From NCBI GenBank assembly GCA_905215205.1, contig CAJMPK010000011.1, positions 1-22,938 of the forward strand: a stretch of 22,938 nucleotides of DNA, in the 5' to 3' direction. Both the position numbers and the translations under genes were made by a program. The number at the start of each line of letters is the position of its first letter. The first letter of the stretch is position 1. Shown in pieces: positions 15,556 to 22,046 of the stretch. Below the pieces are notes generated by a model. The model worked only from the letters and a program-made list of their open reading frames with translations, made no database searches and was not told the DNA's origin. Origin of the DNA: an uncultured bacterium. Lineage in GTDB: Bacteria; Actinomycetota; Coriobacteriia; Coriobacteriales; Coriobacteriaceae.

Positions 15556-16638
15556 TTAGTCCTCTCGAACGGTCTCCAACAGATAATCGCGCATGTACGG
15601 AATTGCAAACGAAACACAGCCATAGCCCGCGGGCTCAATCAACCCCGCATCGATCAGGCGCTTGCGATATGACCCAACTTTGTTCGCCGACAAACCCATC
15701 TTCTTGGCGATATCGCCGTTGGCGATATCGACGCCCTCGCATTGAGCCATCGCCGCGAGATACTGAAACTGCCGTTCCGACACCCTGCGCAGCGCTGGGG
15801 CAATCACCATAGCATTAAAGCTATCAAGAGCCGCCTGGATACCCTTACGAGCCGCCTCTTCGCTCACACTCTCCGCCCCACTGCGCGCAGCAACCTGCCA
15901 AGCGTAATATCCGACCAGCTGGACCATAAAGGGATAGCCTGCCGAAGCTTTTGTTAATAGCTCAGCGGCACCTTTGTCGAGCTCCTTGCCCGCTCGTCTC
16001 ATCGTATCCTCAAACGATCCGCCAACTTCAAAATCGGAAAGCCGAGTAAGTTCAACATGTTTGGCTCGCTGAAGGAACGTCAACGTATCATCCACCACCA
16101 CGCCATCTACCGATGTCGGCAGCCCGGCGAAAGCGAAAGCGACATTCGCTCCTTGGCGAATCAAGAGCTGCATCTCATTGCCTAGCTCGCGCATTTCCTC
16201 AGTTGAGGCATCCTGGATCTCGTCGAGCGTAATGAGCAGACCACCGCGCTTCGCAGCATCGTACATCGCCTCGTCCAGATGAGAGGCCGACTTCGACATC
16301 TCCATGGAGCCAAGGCTGACCCCTAAAATCGATGGGGAAATCGAGATTGATTCAAGACGAACGTTTCGCTGCAGAGCCTCGAGGATTCTATTGCAAAAAC
16401 CAGCATTGGAGGCAACGTCAACGACCTCGAATCCTTTTTTGCGTGCAAGGTCACCCAATGCATTAAGGAGCACCGTTTTACCTGTGCCTCGGACGCCCGA
16501 GATGCGCATGAGTCGATCGGGGGCACCAGGACCATTCTCAAGAGCCTCGGCAAAGTCATCCAAAACAGTGTCCCGTCCGATAAGCTCAGGCGGATTCATG
16601 CCCGCCGTTGGCTTAAAGGGGTTAACAGCTTTCGTCAT
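15556..16638 (-). CDS. AAA-type ATPase with C-terminal winged-helix-like domain (360 aa)
   Basis: A predicted cytosolic P-loop ATPase of the AAA_16/ATPase_2 (Orc/Cdc6-like, STAND-related) kind. Seen: an N-terminal NPPELIGRD box as in ORC-type ATPases, Walker A GVRGTGKT (48-55), Walker B LLITLDEIQD (134-143), and a sensor-1-like strand VAFAFAGLP (167-173) followed by a variable lid. Residues about 285-360 contain RRVSERQFQYLAAMA, GDIAKKMGLSANKVGSYRKRLIDAGLIEP and a final strand, a typical winged helix, so DNA binding is plausible. The ATG at 16638 is chosen for GGAGG 5-6 nt upstream. No transmembrane or signal segment. The substrate or effector is unknown; candidates include DNA-associated signalling, defence or plasmid-like maintenance. 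Six TTTARCA repeats lie just upstream and a 19-bp inverted repeat downstream. Confidence 0.85.
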   Translation of the reverse strand: MTKAVNPFKPTAGMNPPELIGRDTVLDDFAEALENGPGAPDRLMRISGVRGTGKTVLLNALGDLARKKGFEVVDVASNAGFCNRILEALQRNVRLESISISPSILGVSLGSMEMSKSASHLDEAMYDAAKRGGLLITLDEIQDASTEEMRELGNEMQLLIRQGANVAFAFAGLPTSVDGVVVDDTLTFLQRAKHVELTRLSDFEVGGSFEDTMRRAGKELDKGAAELLTKASAGYPFMVQLVGYYAWQVAARSGAESVSEEAARKGIQAALDSFNAMVIAPALRRVSERQFQYLAAMAQCEGVDIANGDIAKKMGLSANKVGSYRKRLIDAGLIEPAGYGCVSFAIPYMRDYLLETVRED

Positions 16639-16657
16639 TCTGCCCTCCTCTGCTAGT

Positions 16658-16711
16658 TTTAACAACTTTAACAAAGTTTAGCAACTTTAGCAGAGTTTAA
16701 CAGTTTTAGCA
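16658..16711. promoter_or_regulatory. Six TTTARCA repeats spaced 9/10/9/10/9 bp before the ATPase gene
   Basis: TTTAACA or TTTAGCA begins at 16658, 16667, 16677, 16686, 16696 and 16705, giving three tandem 19-bp units of two half-sites each. On the coding strand they read TGYTAAA and end about 11 nt upstream of the ribosome binding site. Such regular spacing suggests cooperative protein binding, perhaps autoregulation by the winged-helix ATPase or a partition/iteron-like site. No other element is seen in 16712-16800 beyond the end of the next gene. Confidence 0.7.
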
Positions 16712-16800
16712 GGCTCGGCGGCTTTATGCCTTACCGATCCTGCCGGGTCCTCCCGCCCGCGCCGATACAAATAGCGCAGTGCGGCCCCTCTATATCGCCC

Positions 16801-19242
16801 CTACCCCAGCGAGCGACTGAGGGAGCCGAGCTCATCGTTGCCCATGGTGCGCCACATTTGGAAGATGCAGACGCGCGCCAGGAAAAAGAAGCCGTTATCG
16901 ACCAGCTGCACGGCGGCATCCGCCAGCTGGTTGGTCACGGCGGACACGGGAGGCAGCTCGAGCCCGGCCTTACGGATGGTCTCAACCGCATCCTCGAACG
17001 TCGGCGGCTCATTGACACCCATCTCGTTCATAAGGCCCTGCATTTCCTCCAGCGCGTTGCTACCCGACTCCTCGCCGCGCGGCACGAGGCGGTAGCACGC
17101 CAACGCGAGCTCGAGCTGGTCGCAGTTCCAATAGGCAAACGCCAGACGATAGAACAGATAACCGATTGCGGAACGGTCACTGGCAATGCGCAGGCCGTGG
17201 CGCGCCACCTCGATAATCTCGTCAAAGCGCTCCAGGCGCGCCAGCACGTTGATGAGCGCAAAGTGCGACTGCATGGACGAGCGAGCCAGATCGTAAAGAC
17301 GACGCACCTCGGGCAATGCCCGTTCAAAATCCTCCTGATCGGCGTAATAACTGCAGATCTCGTGCTGAGCAAAGTAGAGCGCGTCGGGAGCGCGCAGGAT
17401 GCGCACCGAGCGATCTTCCTCCATTACCGGCAGTACCATACGTACCAGCTGGTTGTCGCAAAACTGCGTCTGGACCGGACCCGTTGCCAAAAGCTCGACA
17501 ACGGCACACTTGGCCTCCAGCTCCTCAACAAGACGGGAGAAGCCCTCAAACGCGCTTGCACGGTCAACTTTTGCCTGCTCGCGCAACTCAACGACGCGCG
17601 CCACATACGGGTCATCGTCCATCTCCATGACCTCGAGCTCATCAGCCGTATCGGCAAGCAGCAGGTCGCGCAACGCCGGCGGCAGCGAACGGTGGTCGTC
17701 ACGCGGGCGAGCGTGAACCTCCGCAGGCTCAATCGCATCCGGCGCGTCCGACTCATATGCCTCAAGCATGCGCTTGCACGGCATATCGTCCATATCCATG
17801 CTCTCAAGATCCTTGGCGACAGGCACGCAATTGGCCAGATAGGCCGCACGCCCAAAGGAATATGTTGCAATGACGCGCTCGCCCTGCTCGCCGTCGGGAG
17901 CCGCAATCTGAACATAGCAGCGCGCAATGCAGGCACCTGCGGCAAAGCAAGCCGCTGCCAGCGTAAGCGCCACGCGCGCGTCGTGCTCCGCGGCCCAAAT
18001 CGCGCGCACGTCCTCGTCCAACTCGCGCCAGGCGTCATCCTGAGCGTCGTATTCACGTTGTGGCATGGCATCCACGACAGAGTGCCCAAACCGAACGAGC
18101 ATAATCCCCTCGGCAACGTTTGCCCGATAGGTATAATCGAGCCGTGTGACCACGTTGAGCGCCTCGACGATACGCGCGAAGCGGGTGCGCACGTCCCACT
18201 CACCGCCCGGCTGGCAAGCCACCGTTCCCGGTTTGTCCCACGGGTTGTCGCTCGAGGCCGTATCGAGCAGTCGGGGAACATCGTTGGTCGTCTTGGCGAT
18301 ATGCCACGCGTCAAAGAGCGCGCAGCCCTCAAGGCTCGGTGAGGATGCCGCGGGGACCAATCCGGCCCCGATGCGCTCAAGGATGCCGGAGAGGCGGTTG
18401 AGACGGCACTCGATGGCAAGCAGCATGTCAATCTCGTCCTGGTCCAGCAGGCTACGATCAAAATTGAGATAGAACAGCTTTGAGCGGTCGATGCGCGCTA
18501 GGCTCATTTCGGACTTGGCAGCAATGGTGCGCAGGCGGGGCAAGTCGATCTCGCTCATAAGAGCGGCGGCATAGCGCTCGATACCGCTCGGATTCTCGGC
18601 ATGGTCAACACGGTAAAGCAGCGTCTCGATAGCATCGGGGAGCGGTGCCGTGTCAAAGCCCAAAAACACCTCGACCGGCTCGGGCAACTTTACGAGTTTG
18701 ATCTTGTCGACAACGTTTTGCATGTCTACATCGAGACCGTCGACGCCCGTCGTGTTCGCAAGAGCGCTTTCGGAGTTGGCAAATATCACGTAGCGCAAGA
18801 ACATCGAGGCCATGAACTCGCCGTAAGGAAGGGCGCGGGTCGAATTCCATGTCTCGTGGTCGGACTGCTCGCGCATGGGGCCTTCGGGAGAGCCGGCAGT
18901 TCGCGCACACGCGCGCATTGCACCGTTAGCTTCCCTCACCATAATCTCGCCAATACTGGAATCGGACTCGTGAAGGACCAGCTCCATGTCAGGGTCCTCA
19001 GGCAACGGTACTTCCCGAACAGGGCGGTCAACCTTATAAACCTTGCCCGACACGCTCACGTAGCCCAAGAGCGATATGTGAGTTTTGCCGACGAATTCGA
19101 CGACATAGCATGACTCTTTGGGGTCCTCGCCAAAGACTTTCCAGACAACACCATACGAGCGCCCCGCGGGCTGCTCGGGCATCGATGGAAAACGCTTTTT
19201 GGGGTCGAGAAACCTGAGCTTGTATGTCGGACGCTCTGCCAC
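16801..19242 (-). CDS. Uncharacterised 813-residue protein with C-terminal TPR-like helices
   Basis: Not recognised. A GTG start at 19242 is used, with AGGGTGA about 6 nt upstream. The first 80 residues look like a beta-rich domain (YGVVWKVFGED, SCYVVEFVGKTHISLLGYVSVSGKVYKV). The central part is mostly helical without known motifs, but with an alanine-rich helix (VALTLAAACFAAGACIARCYVQ, about 424-445), an acidic patch (LESMDMDDMP) and ELEVMEMDDDPY. Residues about 621-727 contain repeated helical pairs with TPR spacing (YYADQEDFERALPEVRRLYD; LFYRLAFAYWNCDQLELALA). No signal peptide or clear membrane helices, so cytosolic. It is followed by the ATPase gene after a 162-bp gap, in the same direction. 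Function unknown; the TPR part suggests protein-protein contacts. Confidence 0.85.
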   Translation of the reverse strand: MAERPTYKLRFLDPKKRFPSMPEQPAGRSYGVVWKVFGEDPKESCYVVEFVGKTHISLLGYVSVSGKVYKVDRPVREVPLPEDPDMELVLHESDSSIGEIMVREANGAMRACARTAGSPEGPMREQSDHETWNSTRALPYGEFMASMFLRYVIFANSESALANTTGVDGLDVDMQNVVDKIKLVKLPEPVEVFLGFDTAPLPDAIETLLYRVDHAENPSGIERYAAALMSEIDLPRLRTIAAKSEMSLARIDRSKLFYLNFDRSLLDQDEIDMLLAIECRLNRLSGILERIGAGLVPAASSPSLEGCALFDAWHIAKTTNDVPRLLDTASSDNPWDKPGTVACQPGGEWDVRTRFARIVEALNVVTRLDYTYRANVAEGIMLVRFGHSVVDAMPQREYDAQDDAWRELDEDVRAIWAAEHDARVALTLAAACFAAGACIARCYVQIAAPDGEQGERVIATYSFGRAAYLANCVPVAKDLESMDMDDMPCKRMLEAYESDAPDAIEPAEVHARPRDDHRSLPPALRDLLLADTADELEVMEMDDDPYVARVVELREQAKVDRASAFEGFSRLVEELEAKCAVVELLATGPVQTQFCDNQLVRMVLPVMEEDRSVRILRAPDALYFAQHEICSYYADQEDFERALPEVRRLYDLARSSMQSHFALINVLARLERFDEIIEVARHGLRIASDRSAIGYLFYRLAFAYWNCDQLELALACYRLVPRGEESGSNALEEMQGLMNEMGVNEPPTFEDAVETIRKAGLELPPVSAVTNQLADAAVQLVDNGFFFLARVCIFQMWRTMGNDELGSLSRSLG

Positions 19243-19279
19243 GAAATATCACCCTGATCAGTCGTTGAAAGAAGGAGCG

Positions 19280-19298
19280 GTCGCGGATGGGCCGCGAC
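19280..19298. repeat. Short hairpin upstream of the 813-aa gene
   Basis: GTCGCGG (19280-19286), loop ATGGG, CCGCGAC (19292-19298), in the likely leader of the 813-aa gene. A possible -10 element, TAAGAT on the minus strand, lies at 19310-19315. Both calls are tentative. Confidence 0.35.
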
Positions 19299-19395
19299 AC
19301 CTACTCGGAATCTTACACGAGTCGATAAGAAATAGTCCGCTTCACGCTCGCGCCTCGACCGAGGTTCGAATCCATGCGGTGTTGCCATAAAAGAA

Positions 19396-19417
19396 AAGCC
19401 CCCGTTCACGGAGGCTT
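19396..19417 (-). terminator. Terminator in the duplicated tRNA-Arg 3' flank
   Basis: Minus-strand stem 19409-19417 with 19396-19404 (one G-U pair), 4-nt loop, then TTTTCTTTT. A diverged copy of the tRNA-Arg terminator; no intact gene feeds it. Confidence 0.6.
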
Positions 19418-19427
19418 CAAGCTCAAA

Positions 19428-19447
19428 TGGTGCGGCGTATAGGATTC
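19428..19447 (-). pseudogene. tRNA-Arg 3'-end fragment (half T-arm, acceptor, CCA)
   Basis: GAATCCTATACGCCGCACCA on the minus strand is identical to the last 20 nt of the tRNA-Arg gene. The rest of the tRNA is missing; a GC-rich hairpin tract joins it instead. This is either an att-like half site or the scar of a deleted tandem tRNA copy. Confidence 0.75.
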
Positions 19448-19452
19448 CGCGC

Positions 19453-19529
19453 ATCCGCTTCGCGGATCCGCACCGGCTTCGCCCGCCTGCCGGCGCGCTC
19501 GCCCGCTCGCTACGGACGCTCCGCGTCCG
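19453..19529. repeat. GC-rich tract of small hairpins between the tRNA-Arg repeats
   Basis: Consecutive short inverted repeats: ATCCGC-ttc-GCGGAT (19453-19467), CCGGC (19473-19477) with GCCGG (19489-19493), and CGGACGC-tcc-GCGTCCG (19513-19529). No coding content is credible here. Confidence 0.55.
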
Positions 19530-19638
19530 CTTCACGCTCGCGCCTCGACCGAGGTTCGAATCCATGGGATGCCGGCGTAAAAGAAAAGCCCCCGTTGCCG
19601 GAGGCTTTCAATTTCAATTGGTGCGGCGTATAGGATTC
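19525..19638. repeat. Direct repeat copy 2, reaching into the intact tRNA-Arg
   Basis: Partner of 19335-19447. It ends inside the T-arm of the functional tRNA-Arg gene, where the sequence identity between copies stops. Confidence 0.85.
19581..19608 (-). terminator. Rho-independent terminator of tRNA-Arg
   Basis: Minus-strand stem (19599-19608 with 19585-19594, one G-U pair), 4-nt loop, then TTTTCTTTT, about 10 nt after the CCA end. Confidence 0.85.
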
Positions 19639-19695
19639 GAACCTATGACGTTCTGATTCGTAGTCAGACCCTCTATCCAGCTGAGGTAACGCCGC
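19619..19695 (-). tRNA. tRNA-Arg (anticodon ACG), CCA encoded
   Basis: A 77-nt gene. Acceptor GCGGCGT pairs with ACGCCGC; discriminator A, and CCA is encoded at 19619-19621. The anticodon arm TCTGA-CTACGAA-TCAGA carries ACG (read as ICG after deamination, for CGU/CGC/CGA). D-arm CTCAGCTGGATAGAG and T-arm ATAGG-TTCGAAT-CCTAT are canonical. It has its own promoter and terminator. Confidence 0.97.
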
Positions 19696-19706
19696 AGCGC
19701 AAGACA

Positions 19707-19736
19707 TATAAAACCACTTTAGTTAGTTGGAGTCAA
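19707..19736 (-). promoter_or_regulatory. tRNA-Arg promoter
   Basis: On the minus strand TTGACT (19731-19736), an 18-bp spacer and TTTATA (19707-19712), about 12 nt before the mature tRNA. Confidence 0.6.
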
Positions 19737-19769
19737 GCACAATCTCAAACTTTTTTGAGAATATGTTCC

Positions 19770-20147
19770 TCACGCTGCTCCGCATGCGCCAGCGTCCCCC
19801 ATGCGATCAATCGGTTTTTCAACCACATCGAACCCAGCACCGAGCTCCCTCAAAAGCGAGCGCACCCGCTGGGCACAGTCATAATCGGCAAACGAGATAC
19901 TCAGCATGCGCGCGACCTGGTTAGAAGTCCCAACTCCATAGAACCGCTCAAGCGCCACAAGCCCCTCGTGCGTCACAAAAGTCTCGACTACATGCGACGA
20001 CTCCTCAAAACACCATTGGGTCAACGGGCCCTCGCTCGTCTGCCGCACCACCAAACCACCCATACCGGATGGCTCACACGTAACCAGTAGGTGCTCCCCA
20101 CCTTCATCGCTCTCAAACAAAACTACCCGCTCATCAAACAGCTCCAT
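19770..20147 (-). CDS. Small uncharacterised protein under a probable LexA box (125 aa)
   Basis: Not recognised. A soluble-looking acidic protein (starts MELFDERVVLFESDEGGEHL) with alternating beta and helical predictions and no signal peptide or membrane helix. Its Cys/Ala-rich C-terminal end (DAGACGAA) is probably unstructured. The ATG at 20147 is preceded by GGAAGGGG. Codon usage and GC content match its neighbours. A LexA-type operator lies 60 nt upstream over the likely promoter, so DNA-damage induction is predicted; a direct role in repair is not shown by the sequence. It stands alone between tRNA-Arg and serS. Confidence 0.75.
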   Translation of the reverse strand: MELFDERVVLFESDEGGEHLLVTCEPSGMGGLVVRQTSEGPLTQWCFEESSHVVETFVTHEGLVALERFYGVGTSNQVARMLSISFADYDCAQRVRSLLRELGAGFDVVEKPIDRMGDAGACGAA

Positions 20148-20180
20148 CGCATCCCCTTCCTCTCGCTTCTATTTAACATA

Positions 20181-20209
20181 AGCATAGCAGGTAGATGGCT
20201 GTATACAGA
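20181..20209 (-). promoter_or_regulatory. Candidate promoter of the 125-aa gene
   Basis: On the minus strand TATGCT (20181-20186) is the -10 candidate, with TCTGTA (20204-20209) at 17 bp as a poor -35. The -35 overlaps the LexA-like box, as expected for a repressed promoter. Confidence 0.4.
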
Positions 20210-20220
20210 ACGTTTGTTCG
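20207..20220 (-). promoter_or_regulatory. lexA box: LexA/SOS box
   Basis: The minus strand reads CGAACAAACGTTCT, matching the Gram-positive/actinobacterial LexA consensus CGAAC-N4-GTTCG at all but the last base. The adjoining CTGTATACAG (20199-20208) is itself a palindrome. No second box is seen in this window. Confidence 0.65.
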
Positions 20221-20268
20221 TGTGTTTTCTATTGAGCTGTCCGCACGATATGGTATAGCTCCGCACAC

Positions 20269-20298
20269 AAAAAGGGCGCCCCAGAAAGGAGCGCCCTT
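20269..20298 (-). terminator. Rho-independent terminator of serS
   Basis: On the minus strand AAGGGCGCTCC, a 5-nt loop and GGGGCGCCCTT (one U-G pair) run into TTTTT, about 22 nt after the serS stop codon. Confidence 0.92.
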
Positions 20299-20320
20299 GC
20301 AAATCGCTTATGTAGGCAAC

Positions 20321-21604
20321 CTACGCGACCGGCTCGATCTTCTCGAGGCCGCCCATGTAAGGACGAAGAACCTCGGGAATCGTGATGGTGCCGTCGGCGT
20401 TCTGGTAGTTCTCCAGAATGGCAGCCATGGTGCGGCCAGCCGGCAGACCGGAACCGTTGAGGGTGTGCAGGTAGCGCGAACCCTTGAAGTTCTCGGGGTC
20501 GCGATACTTGATGTTGGCGCGACGGGCCTGGAAGTCGCCGCAGTTGGAGCAGGAGCTGATCTCCTTGTAGGCGTTGTAGCTCGGCAGCCAGACCTCGATG
20601 TCGTAGGTCTGACGGGCAGAGAAGCCCAGGTCGCCGGTGCACAGGCTAATCACGCGATACGGAAGGCCCAGCTGCTGAAGCAGGAACTCGGCCTCGGCGG
20701 TCATGCTCTCGAGCTCCTCGTCGGATTCCTCCGGCTTGGCAAACTTGACCATCTCGACCTTGTCGAACTCGTGCTGGCGAATGATGCCGCGAGTGTCGCG
20801 ACCGGCGGAACCGGCCTCCTCGCGGAAGCAGGGGGTGAAGGCGGTGTAGCGACGCGGCAGGGTGTCGGCATCGAGAACCTCGCCGGCGTGCAGGTTGGTA
20901 AGCACGACCTCGGCGGTAGGGATCAGGAAGTTGTCGCCCGAGACGTGATAGGCGTCGTCCTCGAACTTGGGCAGCTGACCCGTACCGAACATGGTCTGAC
21001 GCTTGACGACGATGGGCGGCCACCACTCCTTGAAGCCACGGCTCGTGTGCGTGTCGAGGAAGAAGTTGATAAGGGCGCGCTCCAGGCGGGCACCGGCGCC
21101 ACCGAGAACGGTGAAGCGGCTGCCGGAGAGCTTGTTGCCACGCTCGAAGTCGAGGATGTCGAGGTCGGTTCCCAGATCCCAGTGCGGCTTAAAGTCGAAG
21201 TCGAACTCGCGCGGGGTACCCCAGCGGCGACGCTCGATGTTCTCGTCCTCGTCCTTACCGTACGGGGTGGCCTCGCAAGGGATGTTGGGAAGGTGAGCCA
21301 TAAAGTCGTACTGCTCCTGCTCGAGAGCGGTGCGGCGCTCGGCCAGACCGTCAATCTTCTCGTTGACGGCGCGCACGGCCTCCTTGGCGGCCTCGGCCTC
21401 GTCCTTCTTGCCTTCCTTCATCAGGGCGCCGATCTTCTTGGACTCGGCATTACGCGTGGCCTGGAGCTCCTCGACCTCGGTGATGACGGCACGACGCTCG
21501 TCGTCGAGCTCAAAGAACTTCTCTCGATCCCAAGACGTCTGGCGGTTAGCCATGGCGGTATCGATGGCATCGGGGTTCTCGCGAACAAACTTGATATCAA
21601 GCAT
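20321..21604 (-). CDS. serS: Serine--tRNA ligase (427 aa)
   Basis: Cytosolic class II aminoacyl-tRNA synthetase that charges tRNA-Ser with serine; it recognises the long variable arm of tRNA-Ser such as the one at 15256-15346. An N-terminal antiparallel coiled coil (about 30-100), rich in Glu, Lys and Arg, is the tRNA-binding arm. The catalytic core shows TAEVVLTNLHAGEVL, motif 2 (FREEAGSAGRDTRGIIRQHE, from 260) and motif 3 (GSGLPAGRTMAAILENYQ, 384-401), plus the SerRS-specific EISSCSNCGDFQARR. Motif 3 has PAGRTM where AVGRTL/V is more usual. The ATG at 21604 gives the canonical MLDIKFVRENP start and follows GGAGGA; the frame is open a little further upstream, without support. Transcribed alone. 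Confidence 0.98.
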   Translation of the reverse strand: MLDIKFVRENPDAIDTAMANRQTSWDREKFFELDDERRAVITEVEELQATRNAESKKIGALMKEGKKDEAEAAKEAVRAVNEKIDGLAERRTALEQEQYDFMAHLPNIPCEATPYGKDEDENIERRRWGTPREFDFDFKPHWDLGTDLDILDFERGNKLSGSRFTVLGGAGARLERALINFFLDTHTSRGFKEWWPPIVVKRQTMFGTGQLPKFEDDAYHVSGDNFLIPTAEVVLTNLHAGEVLDADTLPRRYTAFTPCFREEAGSAGRDTRGIIRQHEFDKVEMVKFAKPEESDEELESMTAEAEFLLQQLGLPYRVISLCTGDLGFSARQTYDIEVWLPSYNAYKEISSCSNCGDFQARRANIKYRDPENFKGSRYLHTLNGSGLPAGRTMAAILENYQNADGTITIPEVLRPYMGGLEKIEPVA

Positions 21605-21633
21605 TAGATCCTCCGGCGATATACATTCCATTT

Positions 21634-21672
21634 AGGTTGCAACCTTGTACATGTATGGGCAAGTATATACTT
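21634..21672. promoter_or_regulatory. Divergent promoter region with two perfect palindromes (serS / 57-aa gene)
   Basis: AGGTTGCAACCT (21634-21645) and AAGTATATACTT (21661-21672) are perfect 12-bp palindromes. The second contains TATACT on both strands (21666-21671 plus, 21662-21667 minus), so it can serve as -10 for either gene; for serS a TTGGGT lies 18 bp upstream. ATACAT and ATGTAT flank the first palindrome. There is no room or motif for a T-box leader. Confidence 0.4.
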
Positions 21673-21715
21673 ATGAGCGTTTACGACCCAACCCAACTAC
21701 GCAAGAAGGCACCCA

Positions 21716-21889
21716 ATGGACGCAGTTTTTTCCTTTTTGTTTGGCACCCGCACCGGTTTTGCCATCCTTTTCGCCGGCGGCATCCTGCTATTTGCGATTC
21801 TTGCCTTTGTGATGGAGAAGCGCACCCATAAGATGTATGTCGACCGCGGCCCCAAGTCCGAGGACGATCAAGACGACTTCTGGGACTAG
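21716..21889 (+). CDS. Small one-pass membrane protein (57 aa)
   Basis: Begins MDAVFSFLFGTRTGFAILF. One strong hydrophobic helix, about residues 15-33 (FAILFAGGILLFAILAFVM), is followed by a basic juxtamembrane stretch EKRTHKMYVDR and a short acidic tail (SEDDQDDFWD). This predicts an N-out/C-in single-span protein. AAGGC lies 5 nt before the ATG, and the gene ends just before a strong terminator hairpin, so it is a complete monocistronic unit diverging from serS. Function unknown; the clean start, helix and terminator support that it is real. Confidence 0.75.
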   Translation: MDAVFSFLFGTRTGFAILFAGGILLFAILAFVMEKRTHKMYVDRGPKSEDDQDDFWD

Positions 21890-21892
21890 CCT

Positions 21893-22041
21893 GCCAAATA
21901 GAGACAGGTTTATTTTGGTCGGTTTTATCTGGGAAAACGCAAGCGCCCCGCAACTGGAATTGAGCCAGTTGCGGGGCGCTTTTCGCACATGCGACAAAAC
22001 CGCAGGAAAAACCTGCCAAAATAAACCTGTCCCTAAATGGC
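21893..22041. repeat. MITE-like inverted repeat with 34-nt arms
   Basis: The left arm 21893-21926 and the right arm 22008-22041 are inverted copies with 29 of 34 positions matching; both carry the core GACAGGTTTATTTTGG (left) or its complement (right). Arms enclose about 80 bp with a terminator hairpin at the centre. The right arm ends next to the proC stop codon. No transposase is present, so it would be non-autonomous. Confidence 0.7.
21941..21983 (+). terminator. Terminator between the 57-aa gene and proC
   Basis: AAGCGCCCCGCAACTGG (21941-21957), loop of 7 nt, and its perfect complement (21965-21981), followed by TTTT. On the minus strand the stem is followed by GCGTTTT, so it may also end proC transcripts. 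Confidence 0.88.
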
Positions 22042-22046
22042 AGGTT

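Larger units (their letters stand above)
19335..19447. repeat. Direct repeat copy 1 of tRNA-Arg 3' region (degenerate)
   Basis: Near-identical to 19525-19638, about 190 bp away. It comprises 42 identical nt including GAGGTTCGAATCCATG (19361-19376), a minus-strand terminator (19396-19417) and the tRNA-Arg 3' end. The middle differs at scattered positions and by one indel. Confidence 0.85.

Noticed and set aside
16658..16711. CRISPR-like array
   Set aside because: Repeats are only 7 bp with 2-3 bp between; no spacers of 30 bp or cas genes.
16726..18342. A 538-codon open frame on the plus strand opposite the 813-aa gene
   Set aside because: Arg/His/Leu-rich translation typical of an antisense shadow. 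I preferred the minus-strand frame because its protein has folded-looking composition, TPR-like repeats and a better start.
19056..19707. Small reading frames across the tRNA-Arg repeats
   Set aside because: They translate tRNA and terminator sequence and differ between the two copies; not plausible genes.
20195..21607. A 470-codon open frame on the plus strand opposite serS
   Set aside because: Shadow of the serS codon bias; serS motifs are unambiguous.
21605..21715. T-box riboswitch upstream of serS
   Set aside because: The gap is about 110 nt, shared with a divergent gene, and has no T-box sequence, specifier loop or terminator.
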